The notes: generated by a model not told the origin, from the sequence alone. A stretch of 64,000 nucleotides of DNA from Streptomyces barringtoniae (GCF_020819595.1 NZ_JAJHNP010000028.1:1-64000), one strand, 5' to 3'; positions 8,250-16,880 are shown, counted from the stretch's first letter. A program made the numbers and translations.

Positions 8250-10397
8250 GTGAGGCGCGGGGGACTACGTCGAGAGTTGCAACGAACAGGTGTGCGATAC
8301 CTTGTGTTGGTCGTACTGGGGGCGGCCGGAGCGCTGGCATTGGCCCAGCGTTTTCATCTCGGTACTGCCGCGACCGCTGCATCGGTGTTGCTGAGCCTTG
8401 CGTCGGCGTACATCGCCTGGGCGGCGTTCCGCGCCGACCGTGCCGAAGCTACGGCCGTAGAACTCGGCGCGATCGCCGGGCAGCTGGCCGAGGCAGTCAA
8501 GAACCAGTGGGACGACGAGGCGGCCGTCCGGCGGGTCAACGACCCTTACCCCCTGCCGGTTGCCTGGCGCGCCGCCGATGACGACCTGGCAGAGCCCTGG
8601 CAGTTGTTGACGGACCTGGCCTGCGCCTTGCCCGGCGGGCCGCCCGGTGACCCCGCCCTCTGGCCGCGGCGCGCCGCTGGGCTGTCCGGGCAGGGAGCGG
8701 ACATCGGCGAGGTGTTCGCCGAACGGGTTCCCACCCGGCGTCTGGTCCTTCTGGGAGAGCCTGGCGCAGGTAAGAGCGTGCTGCTGATCCGGCTCCTGCA
8801 GGATCTCATCGCACGCCGCACGGAGGATGCCCCGGTGCCCGTGCTGTTTTCGCTGGCCTCCTGGAATCCTGATCAGCCGCTGAAGCCGTGGATGGCCGAG
8901 CAACTACGCAGCACTTACCCCGGGCTGCGCGCCCCCGCCCCGCACTCGGCCATCCCTGCAACCGACGCCGCGAACCGGCGCGCCGATCTGGCCGAGGCAC
9001 TGCTACACGCCGGCCGTATCCTGCCCCTGCTCGATGGCCTCGATGAACTTCCTCCTGCTCTGCACGCCACTGCGCTCAGTGCCCTCAATGGCGCACTGCC
9101 CGCCCAACGCCCCCTGGTCCTGGCCAGCCGTGCTGCCCCCTACCGCGCCGTCCTCAGGCACCCAGACGCACCGGTCCGCCTCAACGGCGCCGCTGTCATC
9201 CAGCTCCGTCCGCTCGCCCCCGACACAGCAACTGCCTACCTGCGTCGGGACGCCGGCGGCCCGCACACCACCGCTGCACGTCGCTGGGACGCCGTGACCG
9301 CGCACCTGGGCACCGCATCCCCGGTGGGACAGGCGCTGAGCACCCCTCTCGGGCTGTTCCTGGCTCGCACCATCTACAACCCCCGTCCCCACAGCTCCCC
9401 CAACCGCGCAATTCCCCACCCGGACGAACTGTGCGACACCATCGCCTTCCCGGACAGGACTGCTGTGGACACCCACCTGTTCAACGCCTTCCTCCCGGCC
9501 GCCTACACCCCTGGCAGTCCCCACCCGCCCCGCTGGACAGCCGAGCAAGCCCACCGCAGCCTGGTCTTCCTCGCCCGGTTCCTGCAGAACCAGCAAGCAG
9601 GCAGCCCAGACCTGGCCTGGTGGAAACTCCCCCACGCCGTTTCGCCACACCTCCGCCGCCTGACAAGCACCCTCATGTTCGGCATCGCGTCCGGCTGCAC
9701 GCTGGGAGTGGAGGTCGGGCTCGACGGCGGCCTCGTGCCCGGGCTCGTGATCGGAATCGCAGGCGGACTCGTGATCGGGCTGCTGGCAGCGTTCCTCGTG
9801 AACCCCGCCCCAGGCACACGGCTTCGCTGGTCACCCCGCAGGACCACGGCCGGCTTCCTCTCCGGGCTGGCTGGCGGCTTCGTCATCGGGTACGAGAACG
9901 GAAGCAAGAACGGCCTCTCAGACGGGCTCAGCAACGGGCTCGGGACCGGGCTCACCCTCGCCTTGCTGACCGGCATCGCCTTCAGCCTCAAAGCCGAGGT
10001 ACCCGACCTCACCACCGTCACCGGGCCCGTCACTCTGCTCTCCTCAGATCGCCGTGCCTTCATCGCCACCACACTCGCCGGTGGCCTCGCAGGCGTCCTG
10101 GCAGGCGCCCTGGCCGTCACGATCGGGGGTCTCCAATACGGTCTGGTCGCCGTGACCACGACACTGGGCACACTCGGGCTCGCCTGCGGGCTGGGGATCG
10201 GACTGACGCAGACAGCATGGCCGCATTTCGTGATCGTCAGAACTCACCTGGCGCTGCGCCGCAAACTTCCCTGGAAACTGATCGGCTTCCTCCAGGACGC
10301 GCACAAATACCGTGGTGTGCTACGACAGGCTGGACCCATGTACCAGTTCCGGCACATCGACCTACAACGCCACCTTGCTCAGCAGCAGCTGCCTTGA
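8250..10397 (+). CDS. membrane-anchored NACHT-family STAND NTPase
   Basis: A 715-residue protein starts at GTG 8250. Two N-terminal membrane helices (about 16-33 and 42-60) precede the NTPase. Walker A is GEPGAGKS at 169-176, and Walker B, RILPLLDGLDEL, lies at about 256-267 with the acidic tail typical of NACHT domains. The helical C-lobe follows (residues 300-460). Residues 480-640 form a second membrane region of Gly-rich helices (GLVPGLVIGIAGGLVIGLL, GVLAGALAVTIGG). The end, YRGVLRQAGPMYQFRHIDLQ, is a conserved tail of this Streptomyces group. NACHT STAND proteins act as signal-dependent switches, many in anti-phage defence. A membrane-embedded C-terminus suggests a pore-forming or membrane-perturbing output, which is inference. 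It is monocistronic. Confidence 0.8.
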   Translation: MRRGGLRRELQRTGVRYLVLVVLGAAGALALAQRFHLGTAATAASVLLSLASAYIAWAAFRADRAEATAVELGAIAGQLAEAVKNQWDDEAAVRRVNDPYPLPVAWRAADDDLAEPWQLLTDLACALPGGPPGDPALWPRRAAGLSGQGADIGEVFAERVPTRRLVLLGEPGAGKSVLLIRLLQDLIARRTEDAPVPVLFSLASWNPDQPLKPWMAEQLRSTYPGLRAPAPHSAIPATDAANRRADLAEALLHAGRILPLLDGLDELPPALHATALSALNGALPAQRPLVLASRAAPYRAVLRHPDAPVRLNGAAVIQLRPLAPDTATAYLRRDAGGPHTTAARRWDAVTAHLGTASPVGQALSTPLGLFLARTIYNPRPHSSPNRAIPHPDELCDTIAFPDRTAVDTHLFNAFLPAAYTPGSPHPPRWTAEQAHRSLVFLARFLQNQQAGSPDLAWWKLPHAVSPHLRRLTSTLMFGIASGCTLGVEVGLDGGLVPGLVIGIAGGLVIGLLAAFLVNPAPGTRLRWSPRRTTAGFLSGLAGGFVIGYENGSKNGLSDGLSNGLGTGLTLALLTGIAFSLKAEVPDLTTVTGPVTLLSSDRRAFIATTLAGGLAGVLAGALAVTIGGLQYGLVAVTTTLGTLGLACGLGIGLTQTAWPHFVIVRTHLALRRKLPWKLIGFLQDAHKYRGVLRQAGPMYQFRHIDLQRHLAQQQLP

Positions 10398-10437
10398 AGG
10401 CACCGCCAAACGTCCGCCCTCCAGCGGCGATTAAGCG

Positions 10438-10650
10438 GCTCGGGTGAAGTCGGTCATCGTTTCCCGGGTGATCTCCAACCGGGACAGCACCTTTTCACGG
10501 CTCAGCAAGCCGCTCGGTCACCTTCACGAACCGGTCGCGCAGGTTCGGCGATCTCCTCCCGCGCAGCAGCCTCCCGCCGATCGAGCTCCTCCAACCAGGA
10601 CACCATCGCCGCCTCCAAGACCGCGTCCTGGGACACGACGATCCGTCGTC
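10438..10650 (-). pseudogene. remnant of a small coiled-coil gene
   Basis: Minus-strand patches read VSWLEELDRREAAAREEIA, then after a shift LRDRFVKVTERLA, then after another shift SREKVLSRLEITRETMTDFTRA. Together they form a heptad-rich coiled coil with an 'RLEITRET' end, a pattern I recall from small Streptomyces ORFs near mobile elements. At least two frameshifts inactivate it. Confidence 0.35.
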
Positions 10651-10686
10651 CGACCACGAAGGGCAACGGCGTAGGGCATCACCAGC

Positions 10687-11064
10687 TCACTGCAGAAGAG
10701 CCGCACCCAACTCCTTTTCCAAAGCAGGGAAGAAGAGCTTGGCCTGGGGGGACTGGTGCGTGGTCTGCCATGTGTAGCCGGGACCGTCGGCGAGCGCCCG
10801 GCGGATCAGCCGCCGGCCGAGGCCCTAGCGGTGACAGTCGGGGTCGATCGAGATCTTGTTGATTCTGCCGACGCGGCACCCGTCGCACACCACCCACACC
10901 AGCCGGCCGATGTCGTATCCGTCCCGGTCGAACATCCGGAGGTTGCGGTAGCCGGTCGGACGTGGCGGGGGCCAGTAGAGGAACCGGACCTCTTTGTGCC
11001 AGGTGGTCAGCCGGATCCAGCGCCACCGGCGGGGCGACACGTTCTCGGGTATGGGCGGTGTCAC
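10687..11064 (-). pseudogene. GNAT-type N-acetyltransferase interrupted by a single in-frame TAG
   Basis: Starting at GTG 11064 (GGAGGAG just upstream) the frame reads VTPPIPENVSPRRWRWIRL..., then YDIGRLVWVVCDGCRVGR and INKISIDPDCHR, then TAG at 10825-10827, and continues in the same frame GLGRRLIRRALADGPGYTW, QAKLFFPALEKELGAALLQ to a TGA at 10687. The stop falls inside the acetyl-CoA-binding Q/R-x-x-G-x-G motif, where the sequence should read about 'HRQGLGRRLI'. One C-to-T change (CAG to TAG) explains it. Everything else is intact, so loss is recent or the codon is read through. Confidence 0.75.
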
Positions 11065-11201
11065 GGGCTCCTCCTCGATGCTGCGCAAGTCGCCGCGCCG
11101 CTCGGTTCACAAGTTCGAGTGGATCTTGTCCTCGCGCCATTCCCGGGACCATCCGGGATGGCGCACCCTGGCATGCCTAACTGCCCTACGGAAGGACTGA
11201 C

Positions 11202-13127
11202 TTGAGCACGTTAGGTAGTGATTCTGACAAACCCGCCTCTGACAAACCGGCCGAGGAACTCCGGTTCGAGTCCCCCCGCCTCACCATCCTGCGCCGCCAC
11301 CCTGTCACCACCTGGGGAATGGCCCGGCGCCTTCCGTACCTCATGCGCCGCGCTCTGGCTCTCGCCTGGAAGATCGACCGGCGCGCCGTCGTCTCCCTCC
11401 TCGCCTGCCAGGGACTCTCCGCCGGCCTGGAAGCGTTCGGCTTGGTCGCCACGACCAGCACCATCACCGCGCTGGTCGCCTCCGGGCACATTCAGGACCG
11501 GCTCACCAGCGCCGCCCCGGCCATCGCCGCTCTCGCCGTCGCGGCCGGGGCCCGGGCCCTCCTCGCCATCGCCATCACGAACCTGTCCTGGCGGCTCTCC
11601 CCGCGCATCTCCCGCGAAGCCGAGCTGGAGATGCTGAACGCGGCCGTCGCGGCCGAGCTGACCGCCTACGACCAGCCGGGCTTCAACGACAGGTGGGACA
11701 ACGCCGACCGGGGCGCCGAACTCGCCCAGGACCTGATCACCCAGTCCCAGCAGCTCATGGCCTGCCTCGCCTCCATCATCGCCGCCGCCGGCGTCCTGAC
11801 CGCCCTCCACCCCGTCCTGCTCCCGTTACTCGTCCTGGCCGTCCTTCCGCAAGGGCTCGCCAGCATGAAAAGCGCCCAGGTCACCTACGAAGCCAGCCGC
11901 GCCATGTCGTCCGAACGGCGCATCCTCGCCCTGCTGCGCTGGTACATCGTGGACAAGGAAACAGCCGACCAGGTCCGTGCCGGCACCATGGCGCCCTTCC
12001 TCCTCGGCCTGTACCGGAAGATCGGCGCCCGCGTGGATGCCATCACCGACCGTGCCATCAACCGGGGAGGCCGCTACCAACTCCTCGGTGCTCTCGCGGG
12101 AGGCGTTGGATCCCTCCTGGTTTGGAGCGCGCTCGCGGCGCTCCTGGCGACCGGTCACATGTCCGTGGCCTCCGCCGGAACCGCAGTGTTCGCCCTGCGC
12201 ACCGTCGGCTCATCCCTGCGCGGTCTCGTTGGCTACGGCACCCAGCTCTTCCGCACCGGCCTGTACTTCGACGACTGGGTCGACTTCATCGAGGAAGCCG
12301 GCGGCCACCGCATGAACCGGGGAACCCGGTCTCCTGACTCCCCGAACGTCGTCAAGACGGAGAACCTCACCTACGTCTACCCGGGTGCGGACAAGCCCGC
12401 ACTGGACGGCGTCACCCTGGAGGTCCGCCGCGGCGAAGTCCTCGCCCTGGTCGGCGAGAACGGATCTGGCAAGACCACCCTGTCCAAGCTTCTGTCCGGC
12501 CTGTACCTGCCCACCCGCGGGCGCGTCACCTGGGACGGCCACGACACCAGCGATTTCGAACCCCACGCCTTGTGGCAGCAGACCGCCGTCGTCCCCCAGG
12601 ACTTCGCTCACTGGCCCCTCACAGCCCGTGAGAACATCACACTTGGACAGCCCCACGGCGGCGACCAGACTGTCCACCAGGCCGCCGAACGCTCCGGAGC
12701 CCACGAAGTGGTCGACGACCTCCGCAGCGGCCTGGACACTCTGGTCGCGCGTGAGTGGTTCGGCGGCGTCGAACTCTCCGGCGGGCAGTGGCAGCGCATC
12801 GCCATCGCCCGAGCCTTCCACCGCCAAGCCGGACTTCTGGTCATGGACGAACCGACCAGTGCCCTCGACGCCCGCGCCGAACACCGGATCTTCACCGGCC
12901 TCCGCGAAGTCGCCGAAGACCGCGCCGTCGTACTCGTGACACACCGGCTCGCCAACGTGGCCATCGCCGACAAGATCGTTGTCCTTGACCACGGCAGGAT
13001 CATCCAGACCGGAACCTTCGAAGAACTCACCACCACACCGGGCTTGTTCCGCGAACTCTGGCTCCTGCAGAACGACCGCGCCATCCCCACCCAGCGCGTC
13101 GACGTGGAGAAGGAGCAGCCGGCATGA
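11202..13127 (+). CDS. ABC exporter, fused membrane and ATPase domains
   Basis: This 641-residue protein is a half-size ABC exporter. A membrane domain of about six helices (residues 55-340; for example VSLLACQGLSAGLEAFGLV, LLPLLVLAVLPQGLAS, LGALAGGVGSLLVWSALAAL) precedes the nucleotide-binding domain. Walker A is GENGSGKT at about 416, the signature LSGGQWQRIAIARA at about 525 and Walker B LLVMDEPTSALD at about 546, followed by VTHR (H-loop). TTG 11202 is used as start because GGAAGGA lies at a suitable distance. The stop overlaps the NUDIX start by four bases (ATGA), indicating translational coupling. Such exporters usually move peptides, lipids or drugs. No precursor peptide was found next to it. 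Confidence 0.88.
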   Translation: MSTLGSDSDKPASDKPAEELRFESPRLTILRRHPVTTWGMARRLPYLMRRALALAWKIDRRAVVSLLACQGLSAGLEAFGLVATTSTITALVASGHIQDRLTSAAPAIAALAVAAGARALLAIAITNLSWRLSPRISREAELEMLNAAVAAELTAYDQPGFNDRWDNADRGAELAQDLITQSQQLMACLASIIAAAGVLTALHPVLLPLLVLAVLPQGLASMKSAQVTYEASRAMSSERRILALLRWYIVDKETADQVRAGTMAPFLLGLYRKIGARVDAITDRAINRGGRYQLLGALAGGVGSLLVWSALAALLATGHMSVASAGTAVFALRTVGSSLRGLVGYGTQLFRTGLYFDDWVDFIEEAGGHRMNRGTRSPDSPNVVKTENLTYVYPGADKPALDGVTLEVRRGEVLALVGENGSGKTTLSKLLSGLYLPTRGRVTWDGHDTSDFEPHALWQQTAVVPQDFAHWPLTARENITLGQPHGGDQTVHQAAERSGAHEVVDDLRSGLDTLVAREWFGGVELSGGQWQRIAIARAFHRQAGLLVMDEPTSALDARAEHRIFTGLREVAEDRAVVLVTHRLANVAIADKIVVLDHGRIIQTGTFEELTTTPGLFRELWLLQNDRAIPTQRVDVEKEQPA

Positions 13128-13624
13128 CCTCGAACTGGCTCCCTCCGGCCGAGTTCATGGCCACCGTACCCAGAGGCATCGTCGCCGGCGCCCTCTACGT
13201 CACGGACGAAAACGGCCATCCGGTGCTCCTGCGGTCGATCAACCGGCGAGACGTATGGCAGGTCCCCGGAGGTGTCGTGGAAGAAGGAGAGACCCCGCTG
13301 GAGGCGGCGCGGCGTGAGACAGAAGAGGAAACCGCCCTCATCATCGACGGCGAACAGCCACTCCTCGTCACTCAGTTCTCCCTCCCTGACGCACAATGGA
13401 GCATCCCCCGCCTCGCCCTCTTCTTCGACGGCGGCACCCTCACCCCTACCCAACTCGACAGCATCACCCTCAACCCCAGCGAACACACCGAATGGGCCAC
13501 CAGGCCGTTGACCGAGTGGGAGCGCCACCTCCCGCCCTTCGCCTACCGCCGCCTGCGCGTACTTCACGAGGCACGCAGCACCGGCCGCCCCGCCTACATC
13601 GAGAGACGACCAGGGCACGAATGA
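13124..13624 (+). CDS. NUDIX hydrolase coupled to the ABC exporter
   Basis: A 166-residue protein contains a NUDIX box in residues 48-71 (GGVVEEGETPLEAARRETEE then ETAL), matching GX5EX7REUXEEXGU except that Ala replaces the last Gly. The preceding strand RSINRRDVWQVPGG is also typical. NUDIX enzymes hydrolyse nucleoside diphosphates linked to other groups; the substrate cannot be read from sequence. The four-base overlap with the exporter means both are made together, so hydrolysis and export probably serve one pathway, such as detoxification or a small natural product. Confidence 0.85.
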   Translation: MTSNWLPPAEFMATVPRGIVAGALYVTDENGHPVLLRSINRRDVWQVPGGVVEEGETPLEAARRETEEETALIIDGEQPLLVTQFSLPDAQWSIPRLALFFDGGTLTPTQLDSITLNPSEHTEWATRPLTEWERHLPPFAYRRLRVLHEARSTGRPAYIERRPGHE

Positions 13625-13853
13625 CCGAAAACGGGGCCGCAGGAATCCAATGATCCGCTGACATGGTGCGGTTCACCACGGAGGGCTATTCGGTGGCCAC
13701 GGCATGCGATCGCGCCGGTGGTGTGGTCAACACCGTAGAGGCAGTAGGGCCAGAGCGGGGGTGCAGCCGATCTCATGCGTACCTTCCTCGGGTGAGCCCA
13801 GGGAAGCGGGCCCGTCGTTTCGTGATCCAGCCGCAGCGTCCTGAGCATTCATG

Positions 13854-13890
13854 CCAAACCACGTTCGGTTTGGTGGCGACCGGGTAGTAT
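13854..13890 (+). promoter_or_regulatory. candidate promoter with overlapping operator for the GTPase operon
   Basis: CCAAACC (13854-13860) and GGTTTGG (13867-13873) form a 7-bp inverted repeat with a 6-base spacer. The right arm overlaps a possible -35 (TTCGGT) about 15-16 bases before TAGTAT (13885-13890), a good -10 hexamer. This lies about 40 bases before the GTPase start and would suit a repressor-controlled promoter. Confidence 0.5.
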
Positions 13891-13931
13891 CTCGCCGCGC
13901 GTGTGGCTGATCACGGGGGGATGGATCACCA

Positions 13932-14819
13932 ATGTCGGGCGATTGGGACAACATTCGCTCCCGGTGGGAGAGTGTTCGCCAAGCCGTGGACGGCGCACAC
14001 CTGGCGCCCGCCAATGGATCGGCGTTCGGGAAGGGGCGGATCGGCCTCGCCATGAACCCGGTGGCCATCACTGGTGAGGCGGGCGCTGGGAAGACCGTAC
14101 TGTACGACGCCCTGGCTCAGACGATCAGGACTGGGGACAGGGACAGCATTCGCAGCCCGGACAGTGAGAAGCATCGTGCAGTCTTCCGCTCCGGCTCCCG
14201 TCGAGCCCAGGCCTCGGTGGTGGTGATCCCGGGCCAGGCATCCGAGGAGCGGGAACGCGCTCTGGCCGCCACCATGGGTGGGACAGCATCGCCGCACGGC
14301 ATCATCCACGTCGTGTGTTGGGGTCACAACAGAACCTGGCGGCGTCCCGAGCAACGGGCCATCGAAGAGGCGTTGCGCGCCGAAAACCCGGACTTCGACC
14401 AGGAGTCGGTACGCGACTGGCACCTCCGCAAGGAGGTCGAGGACTTCCAGGACCTGTGTGAGCGGATCATCGATCAGCGCGCAGCCAACCGCCTACGCTG
14501 GATGCTCATCGCCGTCACGAAGTGCGATCTGTACTGGGACCGCATCGACGAGGCCCGCGATCACTACATCCCGGGTACGCCTGGCCACGAGTCGGAGTTT
14601 CATATCCCTCTGCGCGACCTGGTGGACGAGACGTCTATCGATCTCGCCGTGCTTCCCATGAGTTCACGGCTCATTAGGCATCAGTTTCTGCCTCAATTGC
14701 AGACGCAGCTCTTCCAACTCGATGACGAGCAACTGGGCACCCTTCGAAGCCACTTCGGAAGCACCCTCCGGAGCTTCCTTGCTGCCGGTGTGGGGGAAGC
14801 GGGGCATGACGATCATTGA
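13932..14819 (+). CDS. predicted GTPase of a GTPase-membrane protein operon
   Basis: The 295-residue protein has the order of motifs of a small GTPase. G1/Walker A is GEAGAGKT at 48-55; a G3-like strand VVVIPGQASEERERA is at 96-110, with PGQ as in Arf/Ras-like proteins; G4 TKCD is at 196-199 after the strand MLIAV. A possible G5 is LPMSSRL near 240. The helical insert at 135-185 (RRPEQRAIEEALRAENPD...) is unusual. It opens a three-gene operon: the next gene, a membrane protein, starts 14 bases before this stop codon, and the third overlaps the second by four bases. GTPases coupled to small membrane proteins occur in bacterial conflict systems; the exact family is not recognised. Confidence 0.7.
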   Translation: MSGDWDNIRSRWESVRQAVDGAHLAPANGSAFGKGRIGLAMNPVAITGEAGAGKTVLYDALAQTIRTGDRDSIRSPDSEKHRAVFRSGSRRAQASVVVIPGQASEERERALAATMGGTASPHGIIHVVCWGHNRTWRRPEQRAIEEALRAENPDFDQESVRDWHLRKEVEDFQDLCERIIDQRAANRLRWMLIAVTKCDLYWDRIDEARDHYIPGTPGHESEFHIPLRDLVDETSIDLAVLPMSSRLIRHQFLPQLQTQLFQLDDEQLGTLRSHFGSTLRSFLAAGVGEAGHDDH

Positions 14820-15246
14820 TGACGGTGACGCCTTCGACCGGGTCCTCGCCGAATCTGAATCCCGGCTGAGTGTCATTCGCAGGGTGCGGGCTCATGTAGG
14901 GGTGGCGCGACGTGCTCAAGTAGGAAGTGGCGCCGTAGCGCTCGTGGCAATTGCCGCGGCGCTGCTGAGTATCGATCGGCCCGGCGGAAAGGAAGGTCCG
15001 TGGGTCGTGGTCTCACTGTTCATTGCCGCATTCGGTCTTGCAGCCATTCTTGTAGCCCAGGCCGTGGTTGTCCTTCCGCTGCGTCGGAAGGTGGCTATGG
15101 AGGAACGTGTCATGCTGAGCGAAGTCAATCGACTGCGTGAACTGTTTGTCCATGTCGCGCGCCGCGAGGAGTGGAACAGGGAGCGGATCCGCACGGCCAG
15201 GCAACGTCTTTCCCAGTTCCCCATCGAAGGCGGGGCGTTCCGATGA
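14806..15246 (+). CDS. two-helix membrane protein of the GTPase operon
   Basis: The ATG at 14806 lies within the end of the GTPase gene and is preceded by GGGGAAGCGGGG, so translation is coupled. The 146-residue product has a charged N-terminal helix (FDRVLAESESRLSVIRRVRAH), two membrane helices at about 38-56 and 64-92 (VALVAIAAALLSI; VVVSLFIAAFGLAAILVAQA), and a long C-terminal coiled coil (KVAMEERVMLSEVNRLRELF..., REEWNRERIRTARQRL). Both ends are predicted to face the cytoplasm. A role as membrane partner or effector of the GTPase is inferred from operon position only. Confidence 0.65.
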   Translation: MTIIDDGDAFDRVLAESESRLSVIRRVRAHVGVARRAQVGSGAVALVAIAAALLSIDRPGGKEGPWVVVSLFIAAFGLAAILVAQAVVVLPLRRKVAMEERVMLSEVNRLRELFVHVARREEWNRERIRTARQRLSQFPIEGGAFR

Positions 15247-15560
15247 TTCAGCGATTGATCAAGTTGTCTGGTGTTGCTGCGTTCGTCGCCTGCGTCCTCA
15301 CGCCTGTCGGATATTTGCTTGCTACTCGACACCCCAGCAGATTCCAGGACGCGTTTCAGAACCACTGGGAGATCATCGCCGCAGGGCTCGTTCTGGTCGT
15401 CCTTGGGCTGCTGGAAATGGGCCGCGGGCTCGTACTCTGCTTCAGCGTGCTGGGTGCTTTTGAGGAAAGCAACCTGGCCCGCGGTGGGGCGAGCTTGTTG
15501 GTCGGTTCGGGGATCAGTGCCTTGGGTGCGGCAGTCCTCTACAATTTGCTGCTCGGCTGA
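15243..15560 (+). CDS. three-helix membrane protein of the GTPase operon
   Basis: The start ATG at 15243 overlaps the previous stop (ATGA). The 105-residue product has three membrane helices at roughly 8-27 (LSGVAAFVACVLTPVGYLLA), 45-63 (IIAAGLVLVVLGLLEMGRG) and 82-104 (GASLLVGSGISALGAAVLYN). Almost no soluble part exists, so it is probably a structural or pore component. It ends the operon; an IS5 scar follows 60 bases later and may have removed further genes. Confidence 0.65.
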   Translation: MIQRLIKLSGVAAFVACVLTPVGYLLATRHPSRFQDAFQNHWEIIAAGLVLVVLGLLEMGRGLVLCFSVLGAFEESNLARGGASLLVGSGISALGAAVLYNLLLG

Positions 15561-15621
15561 GCCTTGGTCGCAATCAACTAAAGGGTGTTGCAGAAGACTT
15601 GGTGGTGGGCAATTTGCCTGT

Positions 15622-15800
15622 ATGGGTGGGGTGTTGCGGGCTGAGCCGGTGTGGGTGGAGACGTTCATAGGGTTGCGGATGGGGCGGTTCGAGAAGCTGC
15701 TGCGGGCGGTGCGGGAGCGGGGCGGCAACGGTTTCGGTGGTGGCCGGTCGTGGTGTCTTCCGCTGGCCGAGCGGGTGCTGCTGGTGGCTGGCTTCGTTCA
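15622..15800 (+). pseudogene. IS5-type transposase, N-terminal fragment
   Basis: The frame reads MGGVLRAEPVWVETFIGLRM, GRFEKLLRAVRERGGNGFGG, GRSWCLPLAERVLLVAGF and then diverges. This is the N-terminal domain of IS5-like transposases (usually 'F--L---V--RGG---GRGR-W-LPLAERVLLVAVYYRTN'). The catalytic domain is absent. Confidence 0.65.
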
Positions 15801-15914
15801 CCTTCAGTGACAGCGTGTCGACCAGTTTGAGCAGCGGTTGGCGATCTCTGGGGCGATGAATGTTCACGAGTTTTGACGGCGCTCCGACTCTGCTGCGCAA
15901 TTCCGGGGTGGCTA

Positions 15915-16701
15915 TGTACGCGAGAACGGGAGTCATTTATCGACGACTTCGGGAGGCATCTCGCTACGCCGCCGCGTGATCAATGTTGACGAATTCGGGA
16001 GTCACTCATAGCTGTCCGCCGGCAACTCGTCGGGGCCGCGGTGTCGATAAGCGGCTCCTTCCTTCCGTAGGAGGACAGCGCGCCGGCCGTGCGGCACGCC
16101 TCGGGCTCCCTGCCCCGGTCAAGGGGTCAGTGGTCGGTGATGGTGGTGTCGACCGCATCTGGGTCTGCCTGGTACCAGTCGCCGGAGGCGATGCCGACGA
16201 TGATGTGGCGCCAGCCTTGGGTGCGCTGAGCGCTGGTCGGAGCTTTGTCAGCCATCCAGATCTCGGTGCCCACCGGAAGCACCTCCTCTGGGTTTCCTTT
16301 GCCACCAAGTGCCAGCGTGAACTCCGGGTCGTCGGGGTCGCTGCGGGTGTAGGAGATGCCGTCCTTCTGCCATGCCTCAAGGCCGAAGGAGGCCAGCGGG
16401 GCGATCCACCACGTGCCCGTGTCGGGACGAAGGAGCAGGACGCGCTCGCCGGGCATGGGCACGTCGGTGTCCTTCACCCGTGAGGCCAGCTCCCTGATCC
16501 GCACTGTGGGTTCGACCTGCAGCCCGAAATTGGTACGACGCGAGGCCGTCACGGTGAGCAGGTAGTACGGCACGGTGGGCCTCCGGCAGTGCTTGCATGC
16601 GTCATTTCAGACCTAGCCGATCATGCCGCGATGAGTCGTTCAATCCACGACGGGTAAAGCCGCCACCAGGGCCGGTTGACTGACTCCCGTTCTCGTGAAC
16701 A
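15915..16701. repeat. three 21-bp repeats bracketing the 148-residue gene in inverted orientation
   Basis: Copies of TGTTCACGAG-AACGGGAGTCA lie at 15915-15935 (plus; TGTACGCGAG then the same second half), 15984-16004 (plus; TGTTGACGAA-TTCGGGAGTCA) and 16681-16701 (minus, consensus form). A half copy (TGTTCACGAG) is at 15861-15870 and another at 45154-45163. Two direct copies at one end facing one inverted copy at the other, starting TG and ending CA, recalls the multiple terminal repeats of IS21-like elements, but no istA or istB gene is present. Confidence 0.55.
16127..16573 (-). CDS. 148-residue hypothetical protein, passenger inside the IS1182-type element
   Basis: Translation starts at GTG 16573 with GGAGG about seven bases upstream (CCGGAGGCCCACC). 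The protein begins MPYYLLTVTASRRTNFGLQV and has strand-rich segments MPGERVLLLRPDTGTWWIAP and VLPVGTEIWMADKAPTSAQR, suggesting a beta-barrel or beta-sandwich fold. No catalytic motif or family is recognised. It lies on the same strand as the IS1182 transposase downstream of it and is flanked by inverted 21-bp repeats, so it may be mobile cargo. Confidence 0.6.
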   Translation of the reverse strand: MPYYLLTVTASRRTNFGLQVEPTVRIRELASRVKDTDVPMPGERVLLLRPDTGTWWIAPLASFGLEAWQKDGISYTRSDPDDPEFTLALGGKGNPEEVLPVGTEIWMADKAPTSAQRTQGWRHIIVGIASGDWYQADPDAVDTTITDH

Positions 16702-16880
16702 CCGACCTTTCGCACAAATACGCGACTCCCATTTACGCATCGAAACGACGTCGCAGCTCAGGCTCTGGTCCACTTCTTGTGGTCGTGTACGTAGCGTGAC
16801 TGTTACTCATCGTTAGATGGGTGCCGAGGTCGCCCGAAAATCGTCCTGCCCAGGTGGAGCGAGGCTGACAGTTCTGCCCC

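Noticed and set aside
11100..11201. A precursor peptide gene in front of the ABC exporter
   Set aside because: No short frame with a ribosome-binding site and a leader/core-like sequence is present upstream of TTG 11202.
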